Shown here in pieces: positions 26,012 to 35,114 of a stretch of DNA of 64,000 nt. The stretch comes from Elusimicrobiota bacterium (GTDB lineage: Bacteria > Elusimicrobiota > Elusimicrobia > FEN-1173). The stretch is taken from contig JADJJR010000001.1 of assembly GCA_016706425.1 (NCBI GenBank), forward strand, positions 124,001 to 188,000, written 5' to 3'. The notes below the pieces were generated by a model. That model saw nothing but the letters and a program-made list of their open reading frames with translations. It was not told where the DNA came from and did no database searches. The position numbers and the translations under genes are program-made. The first letter of the stretch is position 1. Each line of letters starts with the position of its first letter.

Positions 26012-27130
26012 TCACTTGACTTGATTAAGGGCCGACAGGAACAAACGATTCTCCTCGGGGCGGCCGATGGTGACGCGGATGTGTTCGGGAAAGCCGTATT
26101 CGTCCATGGCGCGGACGATGACGCCCTTGCGCAGCAGGGCCTCAAAGACCGCCGCGCCGCGGCGGGGCGACACCCGAACGAGTAAAAAATTGGTGGTGGA
26201 CGGCACGCAGGGGAATCCCATTTTTTCAAGGGCCTTTTGGACCTTGGCCTTTTCCCGGGCGACCAGCGCGACACTCCGTTTCAGGTGGGCGGTGTCCGAC
26301 AGGGCGGCAACCCCGGCGGCCTGGGCCGGGATGGAGATGTTGAAAGGCGGCCGGACCCGTTCCAGGGTTTCAATGAGCGATTCCGGGCCGACGCCGTATC
26401 CCAAACGAACGCCGGCCAGACCGTAGGCCTTGGAAAAGGTCCGCAGCACGACCAAATTGCGGCCGGCTTTGAAGAAATCGAGGGCGCTCGGGTAGTCGCC
26501 CGCGGCGCGGGCGAACTCGTAATAGGCCTCGTCCACCACCGCCACAACCCGCGCGGGCAGGGTGATCAAAAACTCCTCCAGTTCCGTCTTGGAGTTGTGG
26601 GTCCCCGTCGGGTTGTTGGGGTTGGCGATGAACACAAATTTGGTCCGGGGCGTCACCGCCGCCGCCATGGCTTCCAGATCGTGGGTCAGGCCGCGCATCG
26701 GCACGGTGATGACCCGGCTGCCCATCAAGTCGCCCGCCATTTTGTAGCGGATAAACGCGTGATCGGACACGACGATGTCGTCTTCCGATGTGAGGTAGGC
26801 CTTGGCGAGTATTTCAATGAGCTCATCGGAACCCGCGCCCACCGTGACCTGGGCGGGTTTGACTTTCAAGTGACCGGCGAGCGCGCGGCGAAGCTCCGTG
26901 CTGAAACCGTCCGGGTAGAGGTTCACCCGCCGGGCGGCGGCGCGGAGAGCCGCGACGGCCTTGGGCGATGGGCCGAGCGCGTTCTCGTTGGACGCGAGTT
27001 TGACCACCCGTTTCAAGCCGTACATCTTCTTGACGGTGTCCATGTCCCGTCCGGGCACGTAGGGCGTGAATTGGGCGATCTCCCGCCGGGGCGCGATGAG
27101 GTCGTTTTCACCCATTATTTTCCCAGGCAT
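26012..27130 (-). CDS. hisC: HisC-type aminotransferase, probably aromatic
   Basis: 372 residues, class II PLP aminotransferase: LASNENALGPSP near the N-terminus, NPNNPTGTH, the internal-aldimine lysine in RTFSKAYGLAGVRLGYG, and the C-terminal EHIRVTIGRPEEN. By family it is histidinol-phosphate aminotransferase. Its place between pheA and aroF suggests that it also or mainly transaminates phenylpyruvate and 4-hydroxyphenylpyruvate, as HisC-like enzymes do in several bacteria. The ATG overlaps the pheA stop by one base; a second ATG lies five codons in. Confidence 0.88.
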   Translation of the reverse strand: MPGKIMGENDLIAPRREIAQFTPYVPGRDMDTVKKMYGLKRVVKLASNENALGPSPKAVAALRAAARRVNLYPDGFSTELRRALAGHLKVKPAQVTVGAGSDELIEILAKAYLTSEDDIVVSDHAFIRYKMAGDLMGSRVITVPMRGLTHDLEAMAAAVTPRTKFVFIANPNNPTGTHNSKTELEEFLITLPARVVAVVDEAYYEFARAAGDYPSALDFFKAGRNLVVLRTFSKAYGLAGVRLGYGVGPESLIETLERVRPPFNISIPAQAAGVAALSDTAHLKRSVALVAREKAKVQKALEKMGFPCVPSTTNFLLVRVSPRRGAAVFEALLRKGVIVRAMDEYGFPEHIRVTIGRPEENRLFLSALNQVK

Positions 27131-28215
27131 CAGTAGTCCGCCCGGGGGTAACTGCCCAAAAGCTTGACGACGAGGCAGTTGGCTTTCAGTTTCTCCATCA
27201 CTTTCTGCACCTTTTCATCGGAAATGTGCCCCAGGCAATCAATGAAGAAAACGTATTGCCACGCCTTCCGTTTGGTCGGCCGGGATTCGATTTTGGTCAG
27301 ATTCAGCCGGGCGTCCTTGAAAACGCCGAGCAGGTCGTGCAGGGCCCCGACCCGGTCCCTCAAGGACACGAGGAGCGACGTCTTGTCCCGCCCGGAGCCC
27401 GAGGGCGCGGCCAGGCGCTTGCCGATGACGAGAAAACGCGTGCGGTTTTCCTTGACGTCTTGAATGGCCTGGGCGCGAATCGTCAAGCGGTACAATTCGG
27501 CCGCCAGGGGGCTGGCCACAGCGGCCACGCCCTCGTGGAGGGCCGCCTGGGCCGCGGCGTCCGCCGTCGAAGCCGCCGGGTGGACCGGCACCCCGGCGAG
27601 ATGGCTTTCCAACCATTTGCGGCACTGGGCCAGGGCCTGGGGGTGCGAATGGATCGCCTTGATCTTTTTTCCACCGGGGGCCGTCATGAGACAGTGGGCG
27701 ATGGGGTCCTGGCGTTCGGCGCAAATCACCAGGTCGGATTCCATGAACATGTCGAGAGTGTGGTTGACCACGCCTTCCGTGGAGTTTTCAATCGGCACCA
27801 CGCCGTAATCGGCGCGGCCGCTTTCGACGTCGTCGAAAACGTCGGCGATGGATTTCTCGGGCAAGAACTCGGCGCCCCGGCCGAAATGCTTGAGGGCGGC
27901 CTGGTGCGTGTAGGTGGCTTCGGGGCCGAAATAGGAGACGCGGATCCGCTTCTGCAACAGACGGCAGTTGGCGATGATGGCGTTGAAAATGTCCTCAACG
28001 GCCTCGTTGGGCAGGGGCCCCGGGTTCGCCGTCGTCAGGCGTTCCAGGATCTCGCGTTCGCGGCCCGCCGCGACAACGTCCTGTCCGTGTTCGGCTTTCA
28101 CGCGGCCGATTTTCTGGACGACGCGGGCCCGTTGGATCAGGGTTTTCAACAGCCCGTCGTCCAGGCCGTCCACTTGGCGGCGCAGCGCCGCGAGGCGTTT
28201 GTTTTTCTTCGTCAT
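27130..28215 (-). CDS. pheA: Bifunctional chorismate mutase / prephenate dehydratase
   Basis: 361 residues from ATG 28215. An AroQ-type chorismate mutase (about 1-88) precedes the prephenate dehydratase domain, which starts at RVSYFGPEATYTHQAAL and includes ENRTRFLVIG. A C-terminal ACT domain (about 280-355) has the GALHDLL and ESRP motifs that bind phenylalanine. The protein turns chorismate into phenylpyruvate and is normally inhibited by Phe. It overlaps pgeF upstream (ATGA) and the aminotransferase downstream (TGATG). Confidence 0.94.
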   Translation of the reverse strand: MTKKNKRLAALRRQVDGLDDGLLKTLIQRARVVQKIGRVKAEHGQDVVAAGREREILERLTTANPGPLPNEAVEDIFNAIIANCRLLQKRIRVSYFGPEATYTHQAALKHFGRGAEFLPEKSIADVFDDVESGRADYGVVPIENSTEGVVNHTLDMFMESDLVICAERQDPIAHCLMTAPGGKKIKAIHSHPQALAQCRKWLESHLAGVPVHPAASTADAAAQAALHEGVAAVASPLAAELYRLTIRAQAIQDVKENRTRFLVIGKRLAAPSGSGRDKTSLLVSLRDRVGALHDLLGVFKDARLNLTKIESRPTKRKAWQYVFFIDCLGHISDEKVQKVMEKLKANCLVVKLLGSYPRADY

Positions 28216-28934
28216 GTCGTTTCCTCGTTCAGACACAAGATCGCGGCCTGCCGGCGCGCCGTGGCTTCCCGCCGGTGGGAATGAAACCGCCGGTCGCAGG
28301 CGGTGCACCAGGGGGCCACCGTCACGGCCCGGACCCCGAACCGCCGCGCTTGGCGCCGCAGGGCGCGGGACAAATCCAGCCGGGCGCGGCCGTCGCGCGC
28401 CCGGACCACCGCCCCCGGCGCGGCGGCGAAATCCCGCGCGACCTCCTCGCCCACTTCGTAACAGCAGGCGCGGATGTGCGGCCCGATGGCCAGGCGGAGG
28501 TCCGTCGGCCGGAGTCCCCACCGCTGTCGCGCCGTTTCGATCGCGCGCGTCAAAATGCCCGCCGCCGTGCCGCGGCGGCCGGCGTGGATCAAGCCCGCGC
28601 GGCGGCCTTTGACGTCCAAAAGAAACACCGGGGCGCAGTCCGCGGTCAGCACACGCAACGACACCCCCGGCCGATCCGTCCACAGGGCGTCGGTGTCCGG
28701 CCGTTCCCGCGGTGCCGTCGGCCGCCGCACGACGCCCACGCGCACCCCGTGGGTTTGCCGTCCCCCCGCCCACCGAGCGGGCGCGAGCCCGGCGTCGCGC
28801 AACGCGCGTTCAAAATCGGCCGGCGCTCTCATGTCCCCGCGCGCGGCGCCGGTCACCCGCGCGGTCACGCCCCAACGGGTCTCCCAGCCGGTCAAAACCG
28901 ACCAGCCGCCCCGCCAGCGCCACCCCCCCGTCAC
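28212..28934 (-). CDS. pgeF: PgeF/YfiH family laccase-domain protein
   Basis: 240 residues from GTG 28934, which overlaps the pilT stop as GTGA. Family metal-site motifs are GRQTHGVRV, LTADCAPV, HAGRRG, and IRACCYEVG. YfiH proteins have been described as multicopper-type purine nucleoside phosphorylases and, in E. coli (PgeF), as an editing factor that removes misincorporated L-Ser from peptidoglycan precursors. The usual HAGWRG reads HAGRRG here. Adjacency to wall-synthesis genes fits the PgeF role. Confidence 0.83.
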   Translation of the reverse strand: MTGGWRWRGGWSVLTGWETRWGVTARVTGAARGDMRAPADFERALRDAGLAPARWAGGRQTHGVRVGVVRRPTAPRERPDTDALWTDRPGVSLRVLTADCAPVFLLDVKGRRAGLIHAGRRGTAAGILTRAIETARQRWGLRPTDLRLAIGPHIRACCYEVGEEVARDFAAAPGAVVRARDGRARLDLSRALRRQARRFGVRAVTVAPWCTACDRRFHSHRREATARRQAAILCLNEETT

Positions 28935-30040
28935 TCGGGAACGAATCCGGGCGTGTTCGCCCCGGCCTCGATCCCGCGCACGGCGAGCATGAACTCCTCG
29001 GGGTTGGAGGCGGCCGCCATACCCTCCTCCAACTTGATCTTTCCCTGGTTGTAGAGCAGCACCATGGCCTGGTTGAAGGTTTGCATGCCGTAAAATTTGC
29101 CGGTGCGGATCGCGTTGTAAACATCCATGAGACTGTTTTCCTCGATCGCCTTTTGAATGTGGGGTGTCACCACCATTATTTCCTGGGCCGCGACGCGGCC
29201 GCTGCCGTCCGCCAAGGGCAGGAGGCGTTGTGCGATGGCGCCTTTCAACGTCTCGGCCAGTTGCAGCCGCACCTGGGCCTGCTGGTGGGGCGGGTAAAGG
29301 TCCAAAATGCGGCTGATGATCTGGATGGTGTTGGTCGTGTGGATGGTCGACAGCACCAAGTGGCCCGTTTGAGCGGCGGTGATGGCGGCGGAGACGGTTT
29401 CCAGATCCCGCATTTCGCCCACCAGGATCACGTTCGGGTCCTCCCGCATGGCCGAGCGCAACGCGTCGGCGTAGTTGGAGGTGTCGAGGCCGAGTTCGCG
29501 CTGGTTCACGATGGATTTTTTGTTCTTGTGGACGAATTCGATCGGGTCCTCGATCGTCAAGATGTGGGCCTTGCGCGTGACGTTGATCTGGTCGACGATG
29601 GCCGCGAGCGTGGTCGACTTGCCGGATCCCGTGGTGCCGCTGACCAGGATGAGGCCGCGGCGGTTGTCGGCCATCTTTTCGACGGACGACGGCAGCCCCA
29701 GCGACCGGATGGTCGGGATTTGGCTCGGGATCGCCCGCAGGGCCAGGTTGACCAGGCCCCGCTGCGTGTAGATGTTGACGCGAAAACGCGGGCCACCGGA
29801 CACGGAGAACGCCAAGTCCACTTCGTTTTTTTGTTCGAAGCGCGCGCGCACTTTTTCCCCCATGATGAAATAGGCGAGGTTGCGCGTTTCCTCCGCGGTC
29901 AAGGGTTGTCCGATTTTCGACGGTTCGAGGTCGCCGTGCAGGCGGAGCATGGGGATGAACCCCGGTCCGACGTGCAGATCGGAGGCTTTGCGTTCGTCCA
30001 CTTCTTTGAGCAGCGTTTGAAGGATTTGTCGGGCGTCCAT
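28931..30040 (-). CDS. pilT: Type IV pilus twitching motility ATPase PilT
   Basis: 369 residues. The N-terminal PAS-like part includes ASDLHVGPGFIPMLRLHG; Walker A is SGTTGSGKSTT, followed by the Asp box IEDPIEFVH, Walker B VILVGEMRDLET and the His box LSTIHTTNT. The C-terminal region MDVYNAIRTGKFYGMQTFNQ is typical of PilT rather than PilB. The hexameric motor depolymerises pilin for retraction. It is placed 14 bases after ftsZ on the same strand, inside the division/wall run, while pilB and the pilin are 25-30 kb away. Confidence 0.93.
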   Translation of the reverse strand: MDARQILQTLLKEVDERKASDLHVGPGFIPMLRLHGDLEPSKIGQPLTAEETRNLAYFIMGEKVRARFEQKNEVDLAFSVSGGPRFRVNIYTQRGLVNLALRAIPSQIPTIRSLGLPSSVEKMADNRRGLILVSGTTGSGKSTTLAAIVDQINVTRKAHILTIEDPIEFVHKNKKSIVNQRELGLDTSNYADALRSAMREDPNVILVGEMRDLETVSAAITAAQTGHLVLSTIHTTNTIQIISRILDLYPPHQQAQVRLQLAETLKGAIAQRLLPLADGSGRVAAQEIMVVTPHIQKAIEENSLMDVYNAIRTGKFYGMQTFNQAMVLLYNQGKIKLEEGMAAASNPEEFMLAVRGIEAGANTPGFVPE

Positions 30041-30054
30041 GGTTTCTCTCGTTG

Positions 30055-31185
30055 TCAGGTCAGTTTTCGCACTTTGCGCCGCAAATACGCGGGGCGGCGC
30101 AAATCGTCGTCCAGCAAAGGCGCGTCCCCGGCGGGGGCCCGGAACGCCACGGCCCGGACGGATTCGGGGGTGGCCGTCGGGCGCGCGCCGGTCCGTCGCG
30201 CCGAAGCGCGCCGCGCCGGCGGGAATCCCGTGGCGATGACGGTCACCAAAAAGCGTTCCTCCAGGGCATCGTCGAATACTTGGCCGTAAAACACGTGCGC
30301 GTCCGCGCTGGCCGCGTTCTTGATGAAATCCATGGCTGTCTTCACTTCAAACAGCGTGATCGATTTGTTGCCGCTGATGTTGACCAGGAGGCCCTTGGCC
30401 CCGTCGATCGTGAGGTTTTCCAGGAGCGGCGACTGGACCGCCATTTTGGCCGCGCTCAGGGCCCGCCCTTCGCCGTGGGATTCCCCCATGCCCATCAGGG
30501 CCTCCCCCGCGCCGGACATGATGCTGCGCACGTCGGCGAAATCCACGTTGATGAGCCCGTGCCGCGTGATGACGTCCGTGATGGCTTGCACCGCCTGGCG
30601 GAGCACGTTGTCGGCCGTGCGGAACGCTTCGAGGGAGGTGGTCGATTCGTCGATGATATCGAAAAGGCGGTCGTTGGGAATCGCCAGCATGGTGTCGACA
30701 TGCGGGCGCAGTTCCTCGATGCCCTGGTCGCCCTGGTTTTTTCGGACCTGGCCTTCGAAATCGAAGGGCCGCGTGACGACGGCCACCACCAGGGGTTTGG
30801 GGTCCAACTCCCGGGCGATCTGGGCGACGACGGGCGCCGAGCCCGTGCCGGTGCCCCCGCCCATGCCCGCCGTGATGAAAACCATGTCCGCCCCGGTCAA
30901 AACCTCGCGGATGCGGTCACGGCTCTCCTCGGTCGCTTGGCGGCCCAAAATTGGGTTGCCGCCGACGCCCAGGCCTTTGGTGATGCGTTCGCCCAACTGG
31001 AGCCGCACGGGCGCGCGGTTCCGGCGGAGGGCCTGGCTGTCGGTGTTGGCGGCGATGAACTCGACGTGGGAGAGGCCGCTTTCGATCATGCGGTTGACGG
31101 CGTTTCCCCCCGCCCCGCCCAGGCCGATGACCTTGATGAGCGCCGGTTGCTCGTTAAAATCTTCGCTGAACTTGATCTGCACCAT
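30055..31185 (-). CDS. ftsZ: Cell division protein FtsZ
   Basis: 376 residues from ATG 31185, one base after the ftsA stop. The tubulin signature is AGMGGGTGTGSAPV, the T7 catalytic loop is INVDFADVRSIM, and the N-terminal GTP-binding strand reads VIGLGGAGGNAVNRM. The linker after the globular core is short (about 40 residues, Arg/Ala/Pro-rich), and the tail ends with RRPAYLRRKVRKLT, a recognisable FtsA-binding peptide (PAYLR for PAFLR) with extra basic residues. It forms the Z ring. Confidence 0.96.
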   Translation of the reverse strand: MVQIKFSEDFNEQPALIKVIGLGGAGGNAVNRMIESGLSHVEFIAANTDSQALRRNRAPVRLQLGERITKGLGVGGNPILGRQATEESRDRIREVLTGADMVFITAGMGGGTGTGSAPVVAQIARELDPKPLVVAVVTRPFDFEGQVRKNQGDQGIEELRPHVDTMLAIPNDRLFDIIDESTTSLEAFRTADNVLRQAVQAITDVITRHGLINVDFADVRSIMSGAGEALMGMGESHGEGRALSAAKMAVQSPLLENLTIDGAKGLLVNISGNKSITLFEVKTAMDFIKNAASADAHVFYGQVFDDALEERFLVTVIATGFPPARRASARRTGARPTATPESVRAVAFRAPAGDAPLLDDDLRRPAYLRRKVRKLT

Positions 31186-31186
31186 T

Positions 31187-32428
31187 TTAAAAGAGGTCCT
31201 CCACAAGACCGCGCAGTTTTTGGCCCAACCCGACGCGCCGCACGGCCCGTCGGCTGCGGGACCAGTCGCCCAAATGTCGGTAGGTGACGACGCCCAGGGC
31301 GGTGGCGTAGCCCGGGTTGGCCAGGATTTCCGGCGCGCCCGTCAGGTTTTGGGGCAGGCCCAGCCGCACCGGCAAATCCAATATTTGCTCGACGGCGGCC
31401 GACAAGCCCTGCAACTGGGCGCCGCCCCCCGTCAACACCACGCCGCCCCCGGCCACGTGGTCGGCGTAGTTGGAGCGCTGCAATTCCTCGGACACCAGGG
31501 TAAAGATTTCCTCCACGCGCGGCGCGATGTAATCGAAAAGGGTGGAGCGCTTGATGTGCCGCGGGGTGCGGCCGTCCACGCTTGTGTATTCGATGTCCTC
31601 GTCGATATTGCCCTCGGCCAAGGGGCGGCTGGCGGCGCCGTGTTTTTCCTTCACCTTTTGCGCCTGGAGGAGCGAGGTGCGCAACGCGTGCGACAAATCG
31701 TGGCTGATGGCGTCGGAGCCGATGGGCAACTCCTTGGTGAACCGCACGCTGCCCTCGGCGTAGACGGCGAGCCCCGTCGTCTGGCCGCCCACGTCGATCA
31801 ACAAACAACCCAAGCCTTTTTCCTCGGCCGTGACCACGGCGTCGCCCACCGCCAGCAAACCGTAAATGGGTTCTTCCACGTCGAACCCGGCGCGGGCGAT
31901 GGCCTTCCACACGTTGTTCAGGTGGCTCTGGCTCGCGGTGACGATGTGGACGTCGGTTTCGAGGAGGGTCGCCTCCATGCCGACGGGGTTGGGCACGCCG
32001 CTTTGGCGGTCCAAGATAAAATCCTGGGGAATGACATGGACGATTTCCCGGTCGGGGGAAATGGGCACGGCCTTCGTGCTTTCCACCACCTGGTCGCGGT
32101 CCGCGAGCGTGATTTCCTTGTCGGTCCGGGCGATGTTCATGGCGCCGTGGTGGTTGAAGGTCTGGATGTGGCCGCCGCGCACGCCGATCAAAACGCCCCG
32201 GGTGGCGCCCGTGAGGCCGGCCATTTCCTCGGCGGCCTCCACCGCGCGGGTGATGGACCGGGCCGTTTCGTCGATGTTGATCACGACCCCGCCTTTGAGG
32301 CCGGGACAGGCCTGACGGGCCGCGCCGACGGCTTCCGGGGTTTCCGTGTCCGGGTCCAGCTTGGCGACGACGGCGACCACCTGGCCGCTGCCGATGTCAA
32401 GCCCCGTGATGACGTCCGGTTTGGGCAT
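31187..32428 (-). CDS. ftsA: Cell division protein FtsA
   Basis: 413 residues from ATG 32428 with AAAGGA upstream. Actin-fold signatures are ITGLDIGSGQVVAVVA (phosphate 1), LIDVGGQTTGLAVY (phosphate 2) and VVLTGGGAQLQGL (adenosine). The SHS2/1C subdomain is present between about 85 and 165. It tethers FtsZ to the membrane, usually by a C-terminal amphipathic helix; here the end is GLGQKLRGLVEDLF, which fits. It overlaps ftsQ by 32 bases. Confidence 0.95.
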   Translation of the reverse strand: MPKPDVITGLDIGSGQVVAVVAKLDPDTETPEAVGAARQACPGLKGGVVINIDETARSITRAVEAAEEMAGLTGATRGVLIGVRGGHIQTFNHHGAMNIARTDKEITLADRDQVVESTKAVPISPDREIVHVIPQDFILDRQSGVPNPVGMEATLLETDVHIVTASQSHLNNVWKAIARAGFDVEEPIYGLLAVGDAVVTAEEKGLGCLLIDVGGQTTGLAVYAEGSVRFTKELPIGSDAISHDLSHALRTSLLQAQKVKEKHGAASRPLAEGNIDEDIEYTSVDGRTPRHIKRSTLFDYIAPRVEEIFTLVSEELQRSNYADHVAGGGVVLTGGGAQLQGLSAAVEQILDLPVRLGLPQNLTGAPEILANPGYATALGVVTYRHLGDWSRSRRAVRRVGLGQKLRGLVEDLF

Positions 32429-33170
32429 TCGGTTCCTTTTCCAAATTTTTCGGTTTGATGACGATGCGCTGATCGTCCACAAAGCGCGCGTAGACGACGC
32501 CGTCCCGGGCTTCCGGGGCGGACAACACCCGCCCCAGGCGCCGGGCCTTCGCGACGACCACGGCGGGGTCGAGCGCCACCGGCCCCCAATGCACCGGCAG
32601 GTCCTCCGACAGATAAAGCACCGCCTCCCCGTCGGGGGACATTTTAATCTTGTAGAGGCGTTCCGTCCAGGCCTCGCGGGTCGCGTTGATCCGTTCCAGA
32701 AACATCAAAGCGCCCAGGGGGGAGTCCCCGACAGTCCCCGGCGACAGGATCACCAGTCCGTCCCCCACCGTTTCCAGGGGGAACACCCGGCCGTCGACGT
32801 CAATCCCGTGCCAACGGTCGCCTTCCAACCGGCGGGCCACGGCGCGACGGGCCGACATCCGCACGGTCACAACCCGGTTCCAACCGCGCCGCACGCTCGC
32901 TTTTTCCAGTTGGGGGAATTCCGCGAGCAGGCGTTTTTCGATCCGCCGGGACGAAAACCGAAACAGCCCGTCGCCCGCCTTCAGCGGCGGGTTCTCGAGC
33001 AACTCCGCCGGCACCGGTCCTTCGTAGGCAACCCGGTCGATCCGCCACCGCGTGGAGGCCCCCACCCCGTGGGCGACGCCCCAAGCGGCGGCCCCCGCCG
33101 ACACCAGGAAAAGAGCGATTTTGACCCAGAGCCACACCCCTTCGGCGAGCGACCGCCATTGATAGGCCAT
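32397..33170 (-). CDS. ftsQ: Cell division protein FtsQ (POTRA domain)
   Basis: 257 residues. ATG 33170 is chosen because GGAGGAG lies about four bases upstream; an in-frame start at 33224 overlaps ddl. One membrane segment (about 14-33) is followed by a POTRA domain (WRIDRVAYEGPVPAELLEN ... PQLEKASVRRGW) and a beta region with VDGRVFPLE, typical of FtsQ/DivIB. It links early and late division proteins. Sequence conservation in this family is low, and the position between ddl and ftsA strongly supports the call. Confidence 0.88.
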   Translation of the reverse strand: MAYQWRSLAEGVWLWVKIALFLVSAGAAAWGVAHGVGASTRWRIDRVAYEGPVPAELLENPPLKAGDGLFRFSSRRIEKRLLAEFPQLEKASVRRGWNRVVTVRMSARRAVARRLEGDRWHGIDVDGRVFPLETVGDGLVILSPGTVGDSPLGALMFLERINATREAWTERLYKIKMSPDGEAVLYLSEDLPVHWGPVALDPAVVVAKARRLGRVLSAPEARDGVVYARFVDDQRIVIKPKNLEKEPNAQTGRHHGA

Positions 33171-33213
33171 GTGGCTCCTCCGCATAGAAACTTTCAACCG
33201 GCGTCGGACGGGG

Positions 33214-34215
33214 TTACGACGCATATTGACCCTTGTGCCTTAAAACGCCCATCGGGCCATCCCGCCGCGCCAGGGCCAGCAACCGCAGCACCAGCCCGTC
33301 AAAATCCAATCCCGCCGCGCGCGCGGCGTCGGGCAACAACGAGACATCCGTCAAACCGGGCAGGGTGTTGACCTCCAAGAGCCACGGCCGACCCCGGCGG
33401 TCCACAATGAAGTCCACGCGGCTGACATGACGGCATCCCAGGGCCCGGTGGGCGGCCACCGCCGCGGCCTGGGCGGCGCGGGCGCTCGCCGCGGGGATCC
33501 GGGCCGGGACCACGTGCCGCGATCCGCCGGGCGCGTATTTCGAATGGTAATCATAAAAAGCGTGCCGGGGAATGATCTCCACCACGGGGAGGGCCGTCTC
33601 TCCCAAAACACCGACGGTAACCTCGGTCCCGGTCACCCGCCGCTCGATCAACACCTCGCGTTCCCAGCGGGCGACGCGGCGGACGGCGCGGGCCAAATCC
33701 GACGCCCGGTCCACGAGCTCCACACCGACGGCCGAACCTTGGCTCGCGGGCTTGACGACCCAGGGGCCGGGCACGCCCCGCGCCGGGTCGGCGGGCAGCG
33801 CGCGCGCGTCCACCGCCCGTCCCGGCGGAACGGCGAGTCCCGCGTTTTCAAAAATCGTTTTGGCGGTGGGTTTGTGCATCGCCAGAGCGCTGGCCCGCAC
33901 CCCGCTGCCCGTGTAGGCGACGCCCCGGAGGTCCAAAAGACCCTGCAACCGGCCGTCCTCCCCGAAAGACCCGTGGGTCGTCAGGAAAGCCAGGTTGACG
34001 CGGTGGCGGCGCAAATCCCGGTCGATGTTCGGGGACACGTCGATGAACACGTGGGGCAGGGCCCAGCGCCGCAGGGCGGCGGCCACGGCCCGGCCGCTTT
34101 TCAAGGCGATCGGCCGCTCGGCGGACCATCCCCCCGCCAGAACCGCCAAACGGCGGCGGCGCAACAAGGTCCGTTCCCGTTGAATATCCGCGGGCGCGAT
34201 CGAAAGAGAGGTCAT
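33214..34215 (-). CDS. ddl: D-alanine--D-alanine ligase
   Basis: 333 residues. ATP-grasp motifs: GGWSAERPIALKSG at the N-terminus, LTTHGSFGEDGRLQGLLDL, KPASQGSAVGVELV, and the metal-binding EVNTLPGLTDVSLLP near the end. It makes the D-Ala-D-Ala dipeptide for peptidoglycan in the cytoplasm. The start ATG overlaps the murB stop by four bases, and ftsQ follows after 43 bases. The first ~22 residues are unusually Arg-rich, so a slightly later start is possible. Confidence 0.94.
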   Translation of the reverse strand: MTSLSIAPADIQRERTLLRRRRLAVLAGGWSAERPIALKSGRAVAAALRRWALPHVFIDVSPNIDRDLRRHRVNLAFLTTHGSFGEDGRLQGLLDLRGVAYTGSGVRASALAMHKPTAKTIFENAGLAVPPGRAVDARALPADPARGVPGPWVVKPASQGSAVGVELVDRASDLARAVRRVARWEREVLIERRVTGTEVTVGVLGETALPVVEIIPRHAFYDYHSKYAPGGSRHVVPARIPAASARAAQAAAVAAHRALGCRHVSRVDFIVDRRGRPWLLEVNTLPGLTDVSLLPDAARAAGLDFDGLVLRLLALARRDGPMGVLRHKGQYAS

Positions 34216-35114
34216 TCCCCCACCGTCCAGACTTCGAGTTCGAGAGCCGTGCCGAACCGGTCCCGCACGGTGTTCTGTATGAGCGCGATGAGTTGGCGCA
34301 CGTCCGCCGCCGAGGCGTTGTCCACGTTTTCAATGAAATTGGCGTGTTTGGGCGACAGCCGGGCGCCGCCGATCCGGCGGCCTTTGAGCCCGGCCGCCTC
34401 GATCAACCGCGCGGCGAAATCGCCGGGCGGGTTCTTGAAAACCGAACCGCAATTTTTGGTGCCCAGGGGCTGACGCTCGGTCCGCCGCGCGAGCTGTTTA
34501 TCGACGGAAGAGAGGATATCATTTCTGTCCCCTCGCCGCAATTTGAGTTGGGCGGAGAGAGCCCAGCCGTCGCCCAGGTCCGCGCGGCGGTAGCCGAACA
34601 ACAATTCGGCCCGGGGCACGGTCCGAACGCGCCCTTCCCCGTCCATCAAATCGACGGATTCGACCAGCGCGCCCAAATCCCCCTCGGGCGTGCCGGCGTT
34701 GGTTCGCAGCCCGCCGCCCAGGGTCCCGGGAATGCCGCAGAGGGGTTCCGCCCCCGTCAGCCCCCGCTCGGCGGCCTGGCGGGCGAAGCGCGGCAACAGA
34801 ACGCCCGCGCCGACGTGGGCGGCGTCCCCCTGAAAGCGAACCTCTTCGAATTCCCCCCGAAGACGAACCACCCCCCCGCGCACGCCCCCGTCCCCGACCA
34901 AAAGGTTCGACCCCTGGCCGATGGGCATGAGAGGGACGCCGTGGACATGGCCCCAGCGGCGCAGGGCGGCGAGATCATTTCGAGAGCCGATTTCGACAAA
35001 AAAGTCCGCGGGACCGCCGATGCCCCAGGTGGTGTGGCGGGCGAGGGGTTCCGCGGGGCGGACGCCCGGGAAATTCTCTTGGAGATCGGCGAGGGCGCGG
35101 GCCGGGATCGTCAC
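34212..35114 (-). CDS. murB: UDP-N-acetylenolpyruvoylglucosamine reductase
   Basis: 300 residues from GTG 35114, which overlaps the murC stop as GTGA. FAD-binding motifs are TTWGIGGPADFFVE and PIGQGSNLLVGDGGVRG; LCGIPGTLGGGLRTNAG and NCGSVFKNPPG (catalytic Ser) complete the active site. It reduces the enolpyruvyl group to make UDP-MurNAc. The frame to 35144 adds ten residues inside murC and lacks the coupled start. It is part of the murC-murB-ddl-ftsQAZ run. Confidence 0.95.
   Translation of the reverse strand: MTIPARALADLQENFPGVRPAEPLARHTTWGIGGPADFFVEIGSRNDLAALRRWGHVHGVPLMPIGQGSNLLVGDGGVRGGVVRLRGEFEEVRFQGDAAHVGAGVLLPRFARQAAERGLTGAEPLCGIPGTLGGGLRTNAGTPEGDLGALVESVDLMDGEGRVRTVPRAELLFGYRRADLGDGWALSAQLKLRRGDRNDILSSVDKQLARRTERQPLGTKNCGSVFKNPPGDFAARLIEAAGLKGRRIGGARLSPKHANFIENVDNASAADVRQLIALIQNTVRDRFGTALELEVWTVGE

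Noticed and set aside
26012..27130. Start of a histidine operon
   Set aside because: No other his gene is nearby; the neighbours are aromatic amino-acid genes, so an aromatic aminotransferase role fits better.
30320..32458. 712-codon plus-strand frame across ftsZ and ftsA
   Set aside because: Antisense to two essential, clearly identified genes; composition is that of a shadow.
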